Positions 42,301 to 53,200 of a stretch of DNA of 64,000 bases are shown here, in pieces. Under the pieces are notes generated by a model. It saw only the letters and a list, made by a program, of their open reading frames with translations, had not been told where the DNA came from and did no database searches. How positions within the stretch are numbered: the first letter of the stretch is position 1; every line of letters begins with the position of its first letter. Location: the NCBI GenBank assembly GCA_947652115.1, contig OX393565.1, positions 24,032,488-24,096,487 on the forward strand. The letters run 5' to 3'. The translations under genes were made by a program, and so were the position numbers. This stretch comes from Blastomussa wellsi (taxonomy: Eukaryota; Cnidaria; Anthozoa; Scleractinia; Plerogyridae).

Positions 42301-44529
42301 TCTTGCTTGAGAAGACAGAAACTGCTTCGGCCAATTTCATTTTGTTTACTAGCTAGCCAAAGTGGCTAGTGGAAATCAAAAACCTACTAACCAAAACTAA
42401 ATTTCTACTAGTCTGTGGCTAGTTGGCTACCGTCAGTGTCGAGCCCTGCACCAGGGTGAAGAAGGACCTGCAGTGCCCTGGCTGGGGTTCAAACCCTGAC
42501 CGTCCAATCCTGAGTTAGCACACTAACCATTAGGCACCCATGCCTCCCACAAGTCATATAACTACTACATACAATCTTTCACCTGTAGAGAAGCCAGATC
42601 AACAAGCAGTTTGACAGCCTTTGCATAGACTTCCTGGCACTTTCCAACCTGCTGACCTCCACGAGACAAACCAGTCAACTCATAACCTGGGAGGATAAAA
42701 GAATGCTACTCATATTGTGTACAAGTTAAAATTATTAATAACAGTTACACGTCACTCACTACCATTATGCATGGTTCAATTCTACCTGTAACCACCCCCC
42801 CCCCCCAGTCATCAAGGAGGCCCAGGGGTGGGCAATTTTCTGTGTGTCTGGGGGTGGGGAATAGACCTCTAAATAAGAACAAAATGGAAAATGCCTGGGG
42901 GGGAGGGGGATGGTAACACAATGTATGTACCACACATTACTATGATCATGTCTGACTACTTGACCTATAAAGAAACACTGAAAGCAACAGGTAGCATGGC
43001 TTACATACACCTAAAATCAGAAACAGTACTACAGTAACTAGTATAGTATCACAAAGGATAGACATCAGACATCAACCCCCTAAATCGCTTCATTTATTTA
43101 TCAATTTGTTTCAACACCGGTAACAATAACAATACTAGATGACATTAGTTAACGCTTACTGTTGGTTCCATCTGCATAAGCTTCAAATATTGGTAACTGA
43201 ACACCTGAAAACAGAAATTGAACCACAGCAGTTCTAAATGCACTCTATCAGATGCACATGTCAACCTACTTTTAGCTTTAGCGGGTCTTCACTTGATTTA
43301 AGATAACTTGAAGATTACCGGTACCGCAGTTTCTATTTAGTTCCGCGTTTACAGGGTGGGAGAAGGTGACAACAAAGAGAAGCTTCCTCATTTTTCACCT
43401 TGTGGACAAAATCCCCTTGCATAAGAGAGCTTTTCCCAGTTTCGCAGCCCAGCGCATGAAAGCCACCACACCTGACATTTTACTGCCTGGGGTTTCTTCC
43501 AGGCGATAAGTTGATGAAACGTGTAGGCACATACATGTACATGTACATTGCATTATTCCTTGATGTCACATTTAATTATCAGAAGAAATACTCTATTTAC
43601 CAGCAACATTGTCTTTCCTGAGTCGAATCTTTGTTTGAGCCTTGTCAACATTTTCCAAAACCACATAGCTGAAAATAAAATGGACATTTAAAATTAAGAA
43701 AGGAGCTTTTTATGCAATTTCACATGGCAACTGAAACACCAATCCCGGGGGAGAGGGGTGTGGGCATAGGTGGGGGATTTGAACTGAGCTGGGATTTTCT
43801 GTTCAACTGCCCTGCCCCCGGGCATTTGTGGATGGTCAAAAGAGTCACTATAAGTCAATAAAATGCTGCTAGAAAGTCCAATAAAAATGGTCAAAAATCC
43901 CCACTACAGGGCAATAACAACTGCCAAATCCCCCACCTATGCACGCACCCCCACCACCCGGGATTTACATTGATAGGTGCATAAGGAGGAATAAATCAAT
44001 GATACAGAGAAAAGTTTTAATTTAATATTTGTTCTTATTAATTTTAAAATGTAGAGACACAGTAAATAATAATTGTCATTACTTGAACGAAAGGATCATT
44101 ACCTGAAATCCCCGGCTGCAAAGTTTGCCTCGGCTAACGAGAAAGTTGCTTCTCTCATTACATCACCCATCAAAGTTTTCGTCTTTCGATGAAAAAAATT
44201 TCAAGTCAAGAATTGGACTGGAGCATCAAAAATAGCTAGCAGTTCCAGATATCGAATTAGTAACACTCTTAGTACTTACTTCTATGATCATTTTAAGTAT
44301 TTTTCTGAAGCGCATTGTCAGTGCATCGGACTTCTTTTTCAGAAGACTATGACCTTTTTGCGCTCCCTTCAGGCGAGCTTTCATCAACGTTAAGGCCCTA
44401 GCAAACAATGAAATAAAACCGGTCTTCGTTGATATTTCCATCAGAAAAACCCTTACAACTTAAGCTTGATTATTTTTCTTACATTCTCGAGGGGAAAATG
44501 TTCAGCCTGTCCTTTCCTCCTCCAGACAT
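39335..44529 (-). CDS. ATP6V1D: V-type proton ATPase subunit D
   Basis: Ten exons on the minus strand: 44529-44483, 44397-44280, 44182-44103, 43668-43601, 43204-43160, 42686-42583, 41135-41069, 40848-40770, 40083-40004 and 39390-39335. They sum to 744 nt, 247 residues, the same length as the human protein as I recall it. The start ([16 protein letters not shown]) and the block [24 protein letters not shown] match the family. [27 protein letters not shown] and [10 protein letters not shown] follow; the tail is acidic ([12 protein letters not shown]). Subunit D is the central rotor shaft of the V1 sector: two long antiparallel helices that couple ATP hydrolysis to proton pumping in endosomes, lysosomes and, in corals, the symbiosome. 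Every junction is GT-AG and in phase. Introns 3, 5 and 6 hold MITEs and a SINE. Confidence 0.95.
40234..40281. repeat. 26-bp tandem duplication
   Basis: GAGTCATACCATTTGAGAGCA is repeated with a 26-bp period (40234 and 40260) in an intron of the V-ATPase D gene. Confidence 0.85.
41232..41401. mobile_element. hAT-like MITE with target duplication
   Basis: CAGGGGTTTCA and TGAAACCCCTG are the ends. The 7-bp direct repeat CTACAGT flanks both sides (41225-41231 and 41402-41408). 170 bp, non-coding, in intron 6 of the V-ATPase D gene. Confidence 0.8.
41850..42550 (-). repeat. tRNA-derived SINE (inverted), split by a hAT-like element
   Basis: Read on the minus strand, the head GGTGCCTAATGGTTAGTG and GGGTTTGAACCCC lies at 42449-42545. 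The body (CACCCTGGTG, then TATAAAATAGGACC, CATCCCATCTTGG, GGGCCACTTGG) continues at 42002-41860 after an insertion at 42003-42448. Confidence 0.8.
42003..42448. mobile_element. hAT-like non-autonomous element inside the SINE
   Basis: The ends CAGTGCTCGAAACTA and (inverted) CAGGGCTCGACACTG match at 12 of 15 positions. CACCAG is repeated directly at both borders (41997-42002 and 42449-42454). The interior is rich in CTAGCCA/TGGCTAG words in both orientations. 446 bp, no coding region. Confidence 0.75.
42780..42915. repeat. C/G-run repeat in an intron
   Basis: A stretch with C(13) near 42787 and G-runs near 42851 and 42897 that can fold back; a probable decayed MITE of unknown family. Confidence 0.4.
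43710..43982. mobile_element. MITE related to 32645-32911
   Basis: The right end ACATTGATAGGTGCATAA matches the terminal repeat of the element at 32645. The left end is decayed, but AATCCCGGGGG (about 43741) pairs with CACCCGGGATT (about 43956). GGTCAAAA-type words occur inside, as in the relative. It lies in intron 3 of the V-ATPase D gene. Confidence 0.6.
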
Positions 44530-44779
44530 CTTGAGAAAATCGTAGAATTTCAACCTTAGAAAAGCCCCCCGGCTCTCTCTTCTTCTTGTAAATATTTAGC
44601 TTGGCTACCAGGCCTGTTTTAGGCGATTGCCCGCGCGTGATCAGCGGTTTCTTACCAAAGGAAGAATTCCCGGATCTTCTTTCTCTCTCCTTATGCCACG
44701 TCGCCTGCCATTTTGAAATCGGTATTGATGCCGGAAAACGACACTTTTGCCTAGTTTTAAAACGCTCTACGTTTTCGAA
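44530..44779. promoter_or_regulatory. Shared promoter region of V-ATPase D and TMED10
   Basis: Only 250 bp separate the divergent start codons, so both 5' untranslated regions and core promoters must fit here. It is more GC-rich than its surroundings (for example around GATTGCCCGCGCGTGATCAG). It holds a CCACGTCGCC segment and a GCCATTTTG word near 44710 that resembles the YY1-type element of housekeeping bidirectional promoters. No TATA box is evident. The motif calls are inference. Confidence 0.6.
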
Positions 44780-47236
44780 ATGAAGTCATTATCATTCCTC
44801 ATAGCTTTCTCTATAGTCTTATTGAATTATTTAGCCTTAGTTAGTGCTCTGTCGTTCACTTTGCAACCCGGTCAAGAGAAGTGTTTGAGGGAAGAAGTTC
44901 ATAAAGATGTTTTAGTCACGGGTGAATTCAGATTATCGGAAACTTCACATCAGAAAACGCACTTAACGGTATGTATTTAAGAAAACTGCAAATTTTTCAG
45001 GCTGATGTGGTCTTTTTTAGATTCTCGAGTGCACATGCATGTGTTGAATACTGTATTTCCGTATGTATGTTAATCATTTTCTTGCGCGCGTGGCAAATTT
45101 CCTTTTGTAAGGTGACTGATTCCACTGGGCATGTATTATATAAGAAAGAAGAAGCCACCAAGGGAAAGTTTGCTTTTACAACTGACGACTACGATATGTA
45201 CAAAGTATGCTTGGAAAGCGAAGGTAGGAATTACACTGTATCGGCTGTAAAACATTGTACACAGCAATATAAAACAATGCTGAAACACTAAATAAGTCTT
45301 GCTAGAATAATAATTATGGGTACGATTTTCTTGTAGCTCCAGTCTTAGTTATGCATATGTTTTCTTTCATGATATTTTTTGTATTGACTATTTTCGCATT
45401 GCCCATAATACACCTTGTTTACCCCCCAAAATTTTGCATTAGCATTGTCTTCAGATTCTCTTGGGACGACTGTAATACCCAGGAGAATTGGAAAACAAAG
45501 GTTATGCAATTTTTTTGGGGGGTAAACAAGGTGTATTATGGGCAATGCAAAAATGGTCAATACAAACGATTGTGCTTGTGATTGTAGAAATATTGGCCTT
45601 ATTGAAGCTTGTTTACTGGTAATCAAAAGTGAAAACTCAATCATTAAGTTTTTGATTTTGATTTTAAACTTAACTGCTCCCGTTAAAAGTCTACATCAGA
45701 AAATAGTTCACCCCAATCATGTTGCATGGTTTGTGAAGACTTTGTACAGTGACAGAAGTTTTGTTTCAAGTCTGGGTTGATCCTTAGCAAATAATTTTTA
45801 TGTGCATGTCATGTATGATTAGGCCATTCCTTTCCAAGCAAGGTAACCCTAAAACTTTGTCCCTTTAATGCTGCAAAATGTTTCCTACAAATCACTTATT
45901 TCGTTGAAATGCCTGTTTCTCATGGGCAACATAAGATCATTGCAGCCCACATTCAATGTTTCTTCACTTTTCCAACGTATTGAGGTCATTCGTGGAAAAT
46001 GCCTAACTGATCATACATTTTGACTCTTGTTACATGAATCAGTTTGGAACAAGATTGTTGAAGAAAAACAGTAGATATAAATAATATGATGTGATGCAAA
46101 ACAGCTGAATGGCCTTCCATAAGCAAGCTAATTCTCTTCTACAGTAGTACATGTACATGTGAGAAGATGCTCAATCCTTCTCACTCTAAAACTGTCCTCT
46201 AAGTATTCATTAGTGACTATACACATGTACACGTCTTACTGCAACATTTTTCTGTTGATAAACTGTAGGGCAAACTGGAGGAGGAGTTGATCGTGAAGTC
46301 TACCTGGACATTAAACATGGCGTGGAGGCGAAGAACTATGAGGATGTAAGTTGTAAAGTGACAGGCTGTCATTTGTAAACTGCCAATTGTATGAATGACA
46401 ATTCAAACCCGATGGTTGCATACTCAAGAGATAATTTAAAATTATATGCAATTTGTACTGCTTTTTTCTGAGGGTAATTTTATTTTTGTTGAAATTTCTT
46501 AACTGCTTGTACATGTACTTGTACTTACTTTAACCAAAAACCAATAGCTTTATTAGCTTGTACATGTAACTTATTTTACCTTGAATTGCAGTTAGCAAAA
46601 GCTGAAAAGCTGAAACCAATGGAAGTGGAACTAAAGAGACTAGAAGATTTAGCAGATGCTGTTGTTAATGACTTTGCCTACATGAGACAGAGAGAACAAG
46701 AAATGAGGGATACAAACGGTGAGGAAAATAATCTGTTACATAGCTCTTACTTACTGAGCTAGAGGGCCGTACTGTAAATTTCAGCATGCGTTTTTCCCCT
46801 TTGATTTATGGCCCAAGTGTGAAGTGCACTGGCCATAAATTGAAGGATAAGATTGAAGGATTAGAATAAAGGATTTGGCAACACACTGCAAATGAAATTG
46901 TTAAATTATACGCATCCACCAGATTCAGTGAATCTCGAGAGAAACGAGAAGCTTCTCAGGAGAAACCAGGCAAGTCTTGTGAAAAACGAGACAAGAGGTG
47001 GTAACTTACATTTGGGCAGTACTGTACTTGTGTTTGCGCAGAATGGAAATTTGTGAGCGAGGTAAAACTTTCCCTTTTAACTTTTCTGATTGGTGCATTT
47101 TCTTTGTTTTGCAGAATCCACATATTCCCGAGTGTTGTACTTCAGTATATTTTCCATTCTGTGTTTGTTTGGTCTGGCCACATGGCAGCTTTTCTACCTG
47201 CGACGATTCTTTATTGCCAAGAAGCTCATTGAGTAG
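44780..47236 (+). CDS. TMED10: p24 cargo receptor, TMED10-like
   Basis: Five exons: 44780-44968, 45112-45223, 46269-46345, 46592-46718 and 47115-47236. They total 627 nt, 208 residues, and all phases close. Residues 1-24 are a signal peptide ([19 protein letters not shown]). A GOLD domain follows, with [16 protein letters not shown] and, across exon 2, [10 protein letters not shown] holding the paired cysteine. A coiled-coil region ([19 protein letters not shown]) leads to one membrane span ([20 protein letters not shown]). The cytosolic tail [13 protein letters not shown] has the FF (COPII) and di-lysine (COPI) signals and matches vertebrate TMED10. The protein shuttles between ER and Golgi in p24 complexes and sorts GPI-anchored and other cargo. 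AATAAA lies at 47416. The ATG 33 nt upstream (44747) is not needed. Confidence 0.93.
45381..45563. mobile_element. Foldback MITE in TMED10 intron 2
   Basis: The arms GTATTGACTATTTTCGCATT... and its mirrored copy ending AATGGTCAATAC share about 60 bp, including GCCCATAATACACCTTG and a CCCCCC/GGGGGG segment. The arms give almost the same peptide on both strands, which explains the mirror-image open frames here. Confidence 0.85.
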
Positions 47237-47429
47237 CTTTTTCGGAGCTTTGAACATTTTGATGCTGTACGATTACAAACTTGACGACCATGCCAGCTAT
47301 TCCAGGGTTGTGTGACATTTTTACAGATCTTGGTGGCTCTAATAACATTGGTTGGGGTATGAAGCCCCTAGTTATATATTATTATTGAACTAGATGGAAC
47401 AACATATATGCTGATAATAAATTTTCTGG

Positions 47430-47930
47430 TTGAACTTACTACAACTGCTTCTATGATGCCAAGATCCTGGAAACTTCTCAAAATAGTGGTGGTTGTCCAT
47501 TTGTTTTAACTCCATTCTACATGTAGATTTTGTATGCAGGCAGGAAAATGAAAGTGGTCACTACAGGGAATCGACCATTGTGGGAAAGTGCTGGTTATTA
47601 GCCACTGCAATGGATACATTACAAACATTCTACTGTGACAACCTAGAAGGAAAATAATAATGCTCTAACAGTGCATACTGTTACAACACTGTAAAACACA
47701 GTTGGGGGTGCCAGTACAGTGGAAGCGCATCATGGTCACCTTGTTATTGAAGCCACTTAATTTAGGCTGAACAAAACTTCAGTCACTCATTTTATTATTT
47801 TGTTGAACCTCTTTTATACAGCTAGACGCCCCAGATATTTGTGCTGTTGGTGACCAGATTAACATGTTAATGGTCCAATCCATCCTCTGAGAATTTAGTT
47901 TGTCACCTTGGTTTTGGCGTGACTGTTTTC
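47430..47930. other. Gene-free stretch downstream of TMED10
   Basis: No exon or repeat recognised. Confidence 0.4.
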
Positions 47931-47984
47931 AGTGTACCTGTTAGTACTTGCACTAGGTTTTGAACAGATAATGATTATCAGAAA

Positions 47985-48125
47985 CTATTTTGATTGCTTC
48001 ATCAAACATCTCCATCTTCGTCAATCATCTCGCTCCGACAAAGGGCTAACGCTCGAAACGTCAGCTTTCGAATCTCTTTACAGTGGCCAATTCACATTAT
48101 CAACCCAGTTGATAAAACCAAACCA
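47985..48125 (+). mobile_element. Probable Penelope-like 3'-UTR fragment
   Basis: The segment CTCCGACAAAGGGCTAACGC, then TCGAAACGTCAGC, GTGGCCAATTCACATTATCA and GTTGATAAAACCAA is a signature that I recall from 3' ends of Penelope-like elements in cnidarian genomes. No coding part remains. Confidence 0.55.
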
Positions 48126-48273
48126 TCTCCCATAAAGGGCATGTATTCCTCTGACTAACTTAGCATTCATCTGAGTTAATTGTTATGCACCAAGGGGCAA
48201 AAAGGTGTTCGGTTTAAAAAGCAAATTATAGCTGCATCAGTTGACTTCATTTCACCACTTTAAAGTATCTTTT

Positions 48274-48480
48274 AAAGAAGCTATATCACAAAATTTTGTT
48301 GTTTTTTTTCTAAGAAATCTAAAACTATTAGTTTACAAAGGAAGAAAAACACCAAAGAGGTTATACTAAACCAACAAGGATGGTTAAGAATGGAGAAGAT
48401 TGAGACGGATTACAAATGACGGTTTTGAAAAATTTAGGCTAAATTTCCAAAATGTAGGAACCGTGATGTAGCTCCTTTAA
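48274..48480. mobile_element. MITE with AAGGAGCTAYRTCAC ends, copy 1
   Basis: The left end TTTAAAGAAGCTATATCAC is inverted at the right as GTGATGTAGCTCCTTTAAA. The inside runs AACTATTAGTTTACAAAGGAAG to GGAGAAGATTGAGACGGATT, also seen in copy 2. Confidence 0.75.
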
Positions 48481-48648
48481 AATTTTCAGCGAGTAACGTA
48501 ACTAAAATAATGCAATTTGTGAAGAGAAGATGCAAGATTCAACTTTATTGCTGTTCAACACTGAGATCAGTTGTCGTTTGGTACTGCAGTATTTTCTGGT
48601 TTATTGTACATACAGTGATTGTATTGTACAGATGTACATGCACAAATC

Positions 48649-48902
48649 TTTAAAGGAGCTCTGTCGTGATAATTATTTTGAGTCATTTTTGTGATGAACC
48701 AAATTCCCCATTATATGTAGGAAACCTCAAAATAATAGTTTACTAATGGAAGAAAACAACAAAGAAGTGATACCAAACCAAAAAGGAACAAGAATTGTTA
48801 AGGATGGAGAAGATTGAGACGGATTGCAAAATCTAATGAGGAATTTGAAAAATCGAGGCTAAATTTTTCAAAGTGCATTACCCATGACATGGCTTGTTTA
48901 AG
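48649..48902. mobile_element. MITE with AAGGAGCTAYRTCAC ends, copy 2
   Basis: The left end TTTAAAGGAGCTCTGTCGTGA and right end CATGACATGGCTTGTTTAA are the same family and orientation as copy 1, about 170 bp away. Isolated look-alike ends also occur at 59657 (AAAGGAGCTTTGTCGC) and 61345 (AAAGGAGCTATGTCGC). Confidence 0.75.
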
Positions 48903-48909
48903 ATTGTTA

Positions 48910-49550
48910 GGAAGGTCTTTGTGTTCTCTATGACTGCATTTACACAAACATGTTTCCCAATCGATGTGGTTTCAAATGAAAGGTGTAAATGCATTTAAAG
49001 CAATGCAGTTACAAATGAAACCACATTCATGTAAGCACCCTATATCTTGAATGAAATTAAAGCCTTGCTATGCCATTGATAGTAATTAAAAATCCTGTAT
49101 TAGTTACTTTCATTTAAATTAAAGCTTTCTGAAAGTAATTAGTGTCATTTGAAAAATTATCATCTTGATGTGAGATGTTGCTGTAAAAGAATGATTATGA
49201 ACAATGAAAAAGAAGTTGTCAGCAGTGAAAAGGTGTGTTGTGAGTTTGTATCACTGAAAAGTGTACAATATTGGGATTTTTGGGAACATTTAATATGTAT
49301 CAGGGTGGGGGGAATCACAAGAAAAAACACATGATTTGATGTCACTGAATTGTAATTCGTTGGTTTTAAATGTAAAATGTAGTGCGATATTCTTTGAATC
49401 TTGGAACTTTTATGGGATGAAATATAAAATAAACTGACCAGCAAATTAAAAAGTATTTTGGAATGAATCACAATAGTTAAATAACAGATAATAAAAGTCA
49501 AATCTCTCCTTTCAGACACCTGGATCCTATTTAATAATAATTATGGACAG
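48910..49550. other. Gene-free stretch
   Basis: No exon recognised; short AATTAAAG-rich direct repeats near 49050-49140. Confidence 0.4.
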
Positions 49551-49555
49551 GTAAC

Positions 49556-49645
<90 letters not shown>
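49556..49645. repeat. ATT trinucleotide microsatellite
   Basis: An uninterrupted run of about 30 ATT/TTA units. The long isoleucine-rich minus-strand frame over it is an artefact. Confidence 0.98.
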
Positions 49646-49648
<3 letters not shown>

Positions 49649-49814
49649 GAAGATGCCAAAATAAACCTGACATCAGTAAAAGTGAAACCTCCATGCTACA
49701 GACATTTCCATATCCCTTTGATATCTGTATTTGAGAGGTTTGACTTGAATTTTGAAATGCAGAATAAATACAACAGTGTACAACTGAATACAAGTAATTT
49801 ATAATATCACTTAG

Positions 49815-50040
49815 ATACTATGCGCGCGTGTGTTTAGATGAAAGTATTTAAACATGGTTGTGACATTTTAGTTTCATGTGTAATTTAAAGATTAAATATT
49901 TGATAAAAGCAATAGAGGACATTTTCCTTGTTTACATAGGCTCATATAACACAAGTTTGGGACAATTCTCCCAAATACCCTTGTGTTTAGATGAGGCTAT
50001 GTAAGCATAGAAAACATTCTGTATTGCTTAAATGGCACAT
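49815..50040. repeat. Dispersed repeat, second copy
   Basis: It shares motif order with 25090-25360: GCGTGTGTTTAGATGA, ACATGGTTGTGACATTTTAG, TAGAGGACATTTTCCTTG, ACATAGGCTCATATAA, then TGTTTAGATGAGGCTATG. The copies differ by many substitutions, so they are old. Confidence 0.6.
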
Positions 50041-50259
50041 TCCCAAAAAAAATATTGTTTTGAGTTTTAACTCAATCCTATCAAAACACCCAAAACATCT
50101 GATTAATGAGAAGAGAGGCAACAAGTTTCAAGGCTTATGTCATTAAAATAATTATTGGTGATAAAATAATGAAATGGCTAATATAATAATAAAGAAGAAT
50201 ACAGATTTGCATTGAATTATCATTAATTAATGATGACTTGGGAAACTCCTAGCAGCCAA

Positions 50260-53200
50260 TCAGGAGGACACAAACACAGGGTCTCCAAGCTTAATGACTC
50301 CTTCACAGTCTGGAGCCATTTGTATTCCAAAGAAAGGGGCATTTCCATGCCTTGGATCTCGGTCTGGCGGCAATCTTGTCCTAAGTACAAATTCAAGAAA
50401 TTAGCCCGATGTACAAGATGATACATAACTGTATAAATATACAATTGTGCCTTAACTTTAAGTTATACATCTGAAAACTAAACTGATTCTTAAGCAGTAC
50501 CTATATCACATAAATATGAACCCAAAAAAAACCTAATTTACCACAAGTCTCCCTACAGCTCAGTGGTTAGAGTACAGTAAACCCTCAAACACTGGTTTCA
50601 GGCTGATGGACTTCTCATTTTAAGGGGTGCTTAGTGAGAAATCACCAGTGAAAGTGTTCTTGAAATGTTATTAAAATTGGTTTAAATTGTTAGCAGAATA
50701 GTGTCACCTATTATAATCCCATAGACCCATCTTTCCTGTGCACTGTTAGTTTATTTAGTAATAGAATCAAGAGTTTGTAATGGCCCTGAACACCATTATG
50801 ATAGCACTTTGATGAGTTATTGGTACTCCAATACCCTTTCACTGTACATTAACAACAGGTTGTATTTATCTGGCTGAATTTGTTCTAATGTATATGGTGC
50901 TTTAATGAACACACTTCACCCTGATATTGTTATTAATCCACTTGCTGTTATTATAGGGGTGTTTACTGTATACCAAAAGCTGTAACTTCATTTCAATATG
51001 GTACAAATCATCAGGACTGGTGACTCATTGATCCATTGACTCATAAAAACTGTACAGCTATATCTCACAACTTTTACCGTCTTAAAGTTGCAACTGGTTC
51101 AAGCCCATTCTTTATTCCGGTTTCAGGATCTACAGTGGTTTGAACACACCTAGGAAAGATAAATGAGAGTCATTGATAATTTTGTAGCTGCCCCATGCAC
51201 CCAGCTCGGGCATTGCTCTTTGGTATAGCATTTGGCACACACTCCACTGTTGCAGGAGAGAAGGGAGACACTGCCTTGTGTTTACCTCCTAACCATAGAG
51301 TCCTACAGTCCATGTTTCCCACTCATTAATTAATGTCTTATTCACAGCGATGAACTCTCTTCACAGACAAAGACACCTAACATTGTAAAATGGTTCTGAT
51401 CCATACATGGCATTTTTCAGTCATTTTACAGTATCTTAAAGCTGAATGCCCCTTCAAGACAGACGGTGCTGGTACGCACCATCTGAGTTTAGTGTATTCA
51501 GTTCACCTGTTCACAGCAGGCTATTTGTAATGATTATAATAATTTATTTATAATATACACTCAAACAGTGTGAAAGTTGTAGCTAGAGACAGGCTGGAAT
51601 GGAAGAAGAATGCTGTGGCCTTTATTGCATCTGTACTGGTGAGAAGAGGGATGATGATGATGATTTCCTCTTACCTTCCACAGTCCTTAAGTGTTCTAAA
51701 TCTCACATCTCCGATCTTTAATATTTCCTGAGCCCAGTGATCCTAACAATGAATTACATTTGATAACTTATTAGCAACACAGACATTCCAGTATGCAAAA
51801 TATTGTAAGCAAGAAGCTTATGTTATTATTATTATTATTATAGGAAAGTGTTGATTAAGTATTCGGAAATTAACGCGACTTAAATTAATGCAAAGTGAAG
51901 AAAAAATTACTTTCAAATAAATGAAATTAATGCGAAAGACGTGCTAATATTTCAAAACATTATGAAGGAATTTAATGCGACCAGACACAAAGCTAAGAAG
52001 CAGATGATTGTGTATGTTTCTGACAGTGACGAAGAAGCAGAAATATTGCTGTTTACTGTTTAAACTGTGAGAAAGTAACACGTTGTCAAAAATGTTTGGA
52101 ATGAATCAAAAATTAACGCTCATAAAAATTTCGCAAATTCGTGCTATTTTCATAAAGTGCTAATTTCCTATAATAAGGTATGCAGCTGGAATATAATGGG
52201 GTCCTTTTCAACAAATTGTCTGCCTATCATTATTGGCTACAGCGAGGCAATGGGGGGTCCTCTTGTGTTTTACAGGACTTTACTTCACTTGACATTGCTG
52301 TCAAACTTTTGGCAAGGCATTCCACTTAATCACTAATAACTATCAACTAACTCACATACTGCAGAGAGAGAACCATTTTAAAACTACAAGTTATTAAAGC
52401 ACTTTGTTAGCTCTGAGCAAATTGAAAATACACTCAGTTAAGATAAAAAAATGTCTAAGCAAATGAAGATAACAAACAAACCTCTGCAAAAGGTTCAGTG
52501 CCCCCAATAACAATGTTGGCACGGAACCTGTCCATACCAACTGGGGATCGGAGAATTTCATTCAGTGCCACTAAAGAGGATTCTGTAGTCATGTGGTATG
52601 CAGAAAAACTTGCATATCCCACCTGAAAAAAAAGAAAAAAAAGAATAAAAAACTACAGTCGTTCTTTGAACATAAAATAATTAAAATAAATGTTCTTGAT
52701 GACTTTTGACACCAACTGAAGCTTCTGTAGGATTTCCCCCTCGGTATTTTTGTGGGTCAAGAGATCTGTCACATATTCTTTTAGGTCTTAAAACATATGC
52801 AAATAAGATATTTTTGTGCATTTTACAGAAGAGCTTGAGGTATTCATTTTTCGGGGGTGAGAAATTTTGATGCCAGGTATTTTTTTGGGATGAGAATTTT
52901 TTGGGTGTAAAATTTCAAGCTCATGTATTTTGGGGGGTTTGAAATAAAAAGTTCCATCAGACCCCTCCCCTCCCCGATCATGTATACTGCAGGTACACCC
53001 CCCCTTAAAATGGCATGCATGCTTCCCAAATGTAAAGTGGCTTGACGTTGGGTAACTGATATCCAGGTCCCTGTGTTGCATTCTTAAACAGATTCCCTGT
53101 CAAATGAGGTTGTACCTTATCTCCAGGTAGGGCTAGATTCCCCCACTTTGTATCTTGGGTTGAGTGACGCGGCTCATGGATTTGGTACATTTTGCATCTT

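Noticed and set aside
45345..45644. Mirror-image open frames on opposite strands with nearly the same peptide
   Set aside because: They come from the two arms of a foldback MITE in TMED10 intron 2.
49527..49793. Ile-rich minus-strand open frame
   Set aside because: It is produced by the ATT microsatellite at 49556-49645.
53005..53115. Extension of mARC-A exon 3 past 53116
   Set aside because: The frame stays open, but a GT donor at 53115 in phase 0, matching paralogue B, marks the exon end.
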